Shown here one piece after another: positions 6,153 to 7,431 of a stretch of DNA of 7,431 nucleotides. The notes under the pieces are model-generated. The model worked only from the letters and a program-made list of their open reading frames with translations. It was not told where the DNA came from and made no database searches. Made by a program: the position numbers and the translations under genes. The DNA is from an uncultured Collinsella sp. (GTDB taxonomy: Bacteria; Actinomycetota; Coriobacteriia; Coriobacteriales; Coriobacteriaceae): NCBI GenBank assembly GCA_902489855.1, contig CABUBS010000106.1, positions 1-7,431 on the forward strand, read 5' to 3'. How positions within the stretch are numbered: the first letter of the stretch is position 1; each line of letters opens with the position of its first letter.

Positions 6153-6340
6153 TCATTCCGTGCGGGTTATATGCAGGTTTGCCTGCGCACGCTATCATGT
6201 ATGGGTTAGACCGCAACTATGTACCCCATACGCGAAGGGATGCGCATGTATCTGAAGATCGACATGTTCTAGCCGGGCTTACCCCCGAAGTGGCGCCCCG
6301 CGCCCCATCAATTCTGCCGATTTTCACCTTCACGCATATA

Positions 6341-6346
6341 AAGGAG
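6341..6346 (+). promoter_or_regulatory. Ribosome binding site of prfA
   Basis: AAGGAG lies seven bases before the ATG at 6354. It fixes the start so that the protein begins MRDKLEKIIK, in line with the usual N-terminus of RF1. No convincing promoter was found in the 200 bases between the palindrome and this site. Confidence 0.85.
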
Positions 6347-6353
6347 TCCCGCC

Positions 6354-7431
6354 ATGCGCGACAAGCTCGAAAAGATCATCAAGGCCTACGAGGAGCTCGA
6401 GAAGAAGCTCTCCGACCCGGCCGTCGCCTCCGATATTAAGGAGTTCACGCGTCTCAACAAGGAGTACGCGCACCAGTCCGACCTCATCGCCGCTTCGCGC
6501 GAGTACATCGGCGCGCTCGATGACATCGATGCCGCCAAGGAGATGCTCCGCGACACGACCGACGCGGACGAGAAGGAGATGCTCCAGATGGACATCTCCG
6601 AGAACGAGGAGAAGCTTCCCCAGCTCGAGGAAGACATCAAATACATGCTCATTCCGAGCGACCCCAACGACGACAAGAACACCATCGTCGAGATTCGCTC
6701 CGCCGCCGGTGGCGACGAGGCCGCCATCTTTGCCGGCGACCTGTACAAGATGTATCAGCGCTTCTGCGAGTCGCGCGGCTGGAAGACCACCGTGCTCGAC
6801 TCCAGCCCCAGCGAGGCCGGCGGCTTTAAGTCCATTGAGTTCAAGGTCGAGGGCGACCGCGTTTACTCCGTCATGAAGTTCGAGTCCGGCGTGCACCGCG
6901 TCCAGCGCGTCCCCAAGACCGAGTCCCAGGGCCGCATTCAGACCTCCACGGCTACCGTAGCCGTGCTTCCCGAGGCCGAGGAAATCGACGTCCAGATCAA
7001 CCAGTCCGACCTGCGCATCGACACCTACTGCGCCTCCGGCCCTGGCGGTCAGTGCGTTAACACTACCTACTCCGCCGTGCGTATCACCCACTTGCCCACC
7101 AACACCGTGGTGCAGTCGCAGGAACAGCGTTCCCAGATCCAGAACCGCGAGGTCTGCATGCAGATGCTGCGCGCCCGTCTGTATGAGATGGAGCTCGAGA
7201 AACAGCAGGCCGAGCTTGGTGCCGAGCGCCAGAGCCAGATCGGCCACGGTAACCGCTCTGAGAAGATCCGCACCTACAACCAGCCTCAGGACCGCGTGAC
7301 CGACCACCGCATCGGTTTCAACTCCACCTATAACGGCGTCCTTCTGGGCGACCAGCTCGGCACCGTCATCGAGGCGCTCGCCGCCGCCGAGCGAGCCGAG
7401 AAGCTGGCACAGGCCGCGTCCCCTACGGATC
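6354..7431 (+). CDS. prfA: Peptide chain release factor 1 (RF1), 3' end cut by the window
   Basis: RF1 ends translation at UAA and UAG codons by entering the ribosome and triggering hydrolysis of the peptidyl-tRNA. The frame is open from 6354 to the window end, giving 359 residues without a stop; the family is about 360 long, so probably only a few codons are missing. The N-terminal helical domain covers about residues 1-105. The codon-reading PxT motif is PKT at 187-189 in HRVQRVPKTESQGRIQTS, which marks RF1 and not RF2. The catalytic GGQ is at 231-233 in SGPGGQCVNTTYSAVRI, followed by the conserved RSEKIRTYNQPQDRVTDHRI. The GPGGQ-VNTT form looks actinobacterial. Cysteine directly after GGQ, where serine or histidine is common, and tyrosine in NTTY, where aspartate is common, are mild departures. 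A prmC methyltransferase gene often follows prfA but would lie outside the window. Confidence 0.97.
   Translation, partial: MRDKLEKIIKAYEELEKKLSDPAVASDIKEFTRLNKEYAHQSDLIAASREYIGALDDIDAAKEMLRDTTDADEKEMLQMDISENEEKLPQLEEDIKYMLIPSDPNDDKNTIVEIRSAAGGDEAAIFAGDLYKMYQRFCESRGWKTTVLDSSPSEAGGFKSIEFKVEGDRVYSVMKFESGVHRVQRVPKTESQGRIQTSTATVAVLPEAEEIDVQINQSDLRIDTYCASGPGGQCVNTTYSAVRITHLPTNTVVQSQEQRSQIQNREVCMQMLRARLYEMELEKQQAELGAERQSQIGHGNRSEKIRTYNQPQDRVTDHRIGFNSTYNGVLLGDQLGTVIEALAAAERAEKLAQAASPTD

Noticed and set aside
5688..6209. A 173-residue plus-strand frame overlapping the peptidase 3' end and the palindrome
   Set aside because: It is out of frame with the clearly real M20 gene, is Arg/Ser/Pro-rich, and its tail merely reads through the palindrome.
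6330..7307. A 325-residue open frame on the minus strand
   Set aside because: It is antisense to prfA, whose motifs are unmistakable. The product is a Leu/Gly/Val/Asp-rich sequence without recognisable domains.

Overview
The window is high-GC bacterial DNA with strong G/C preference at third codon positions, short intergenic gaps and strong purine-rich ribosome binding sites. The RF1 protein at the right end has an actinobacterial-looking catalytic loop (GPGGQ followed by VNTT). The best guess is a gut actinobacterium of the Coriobacteriia, Collinsella-like. This is an inference from sequence style; no database search was possible.

Layout, left to right, with every recognised gene on the + strand. 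(1) Bases 3-215 are the 3' end of an unrecognised gene cut by the window edge. (2) Bases 216-529 are non-coding and unusually structured: a run of TTTGG-type motifs at about one helical turn, then a 118-bp inverted-repeat element, then a possible promoter. (3) Bases 530-1558 encode a Gfo/Idh/MocA-family NAD(P)-dependent oxidoreductase. (4) Bases 1690-4582 are a compact three-gene polar amino acid ABC importer operon: a lipoprotein binding protein with a Tat-type signal, a permease with a long extra N-terminal membrane region, and an ATPase. (5) A good hairpin terminator at 4606-4631 is followed after only 23 bases by an M20-family metallopeptidase gene (4655-6070), which has no room for its own promoter downstream of the hairpin. 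(6) Bases 6086-6152 form a nearly perfect 67-bp palindrome built of two facing REP-like units. (7) prfA (peptide chain release factor 1) starts at 6354 and runs off the right end, probably only a few codons short of its natural stop.

How the genes may work together: the binding protein, permease and ATPase form one complete uptake system for an amino acid or close analogue. The M20 enzyme resembles the Cps1/PM20D1 group, which cleaves amide bonds to release free amino acids. It could process peptides or N-acyl amino acids, and the leaky-terminator arrangement would link its expression to the importer. The oxidoreductase has its own upstream region and no visible functional link to the importer. 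prfA is a housekeeping gene and probably a separate unit.

No rRNA, tRNA, CRISPR array, transposase, prophage gene or recognisable riboswitch was seen. No clearly new multi-gene system is visible. The signals least explained by known features are the phased TTTGG array, the 118-bp inverted repeat and the 67-bp palindrome.
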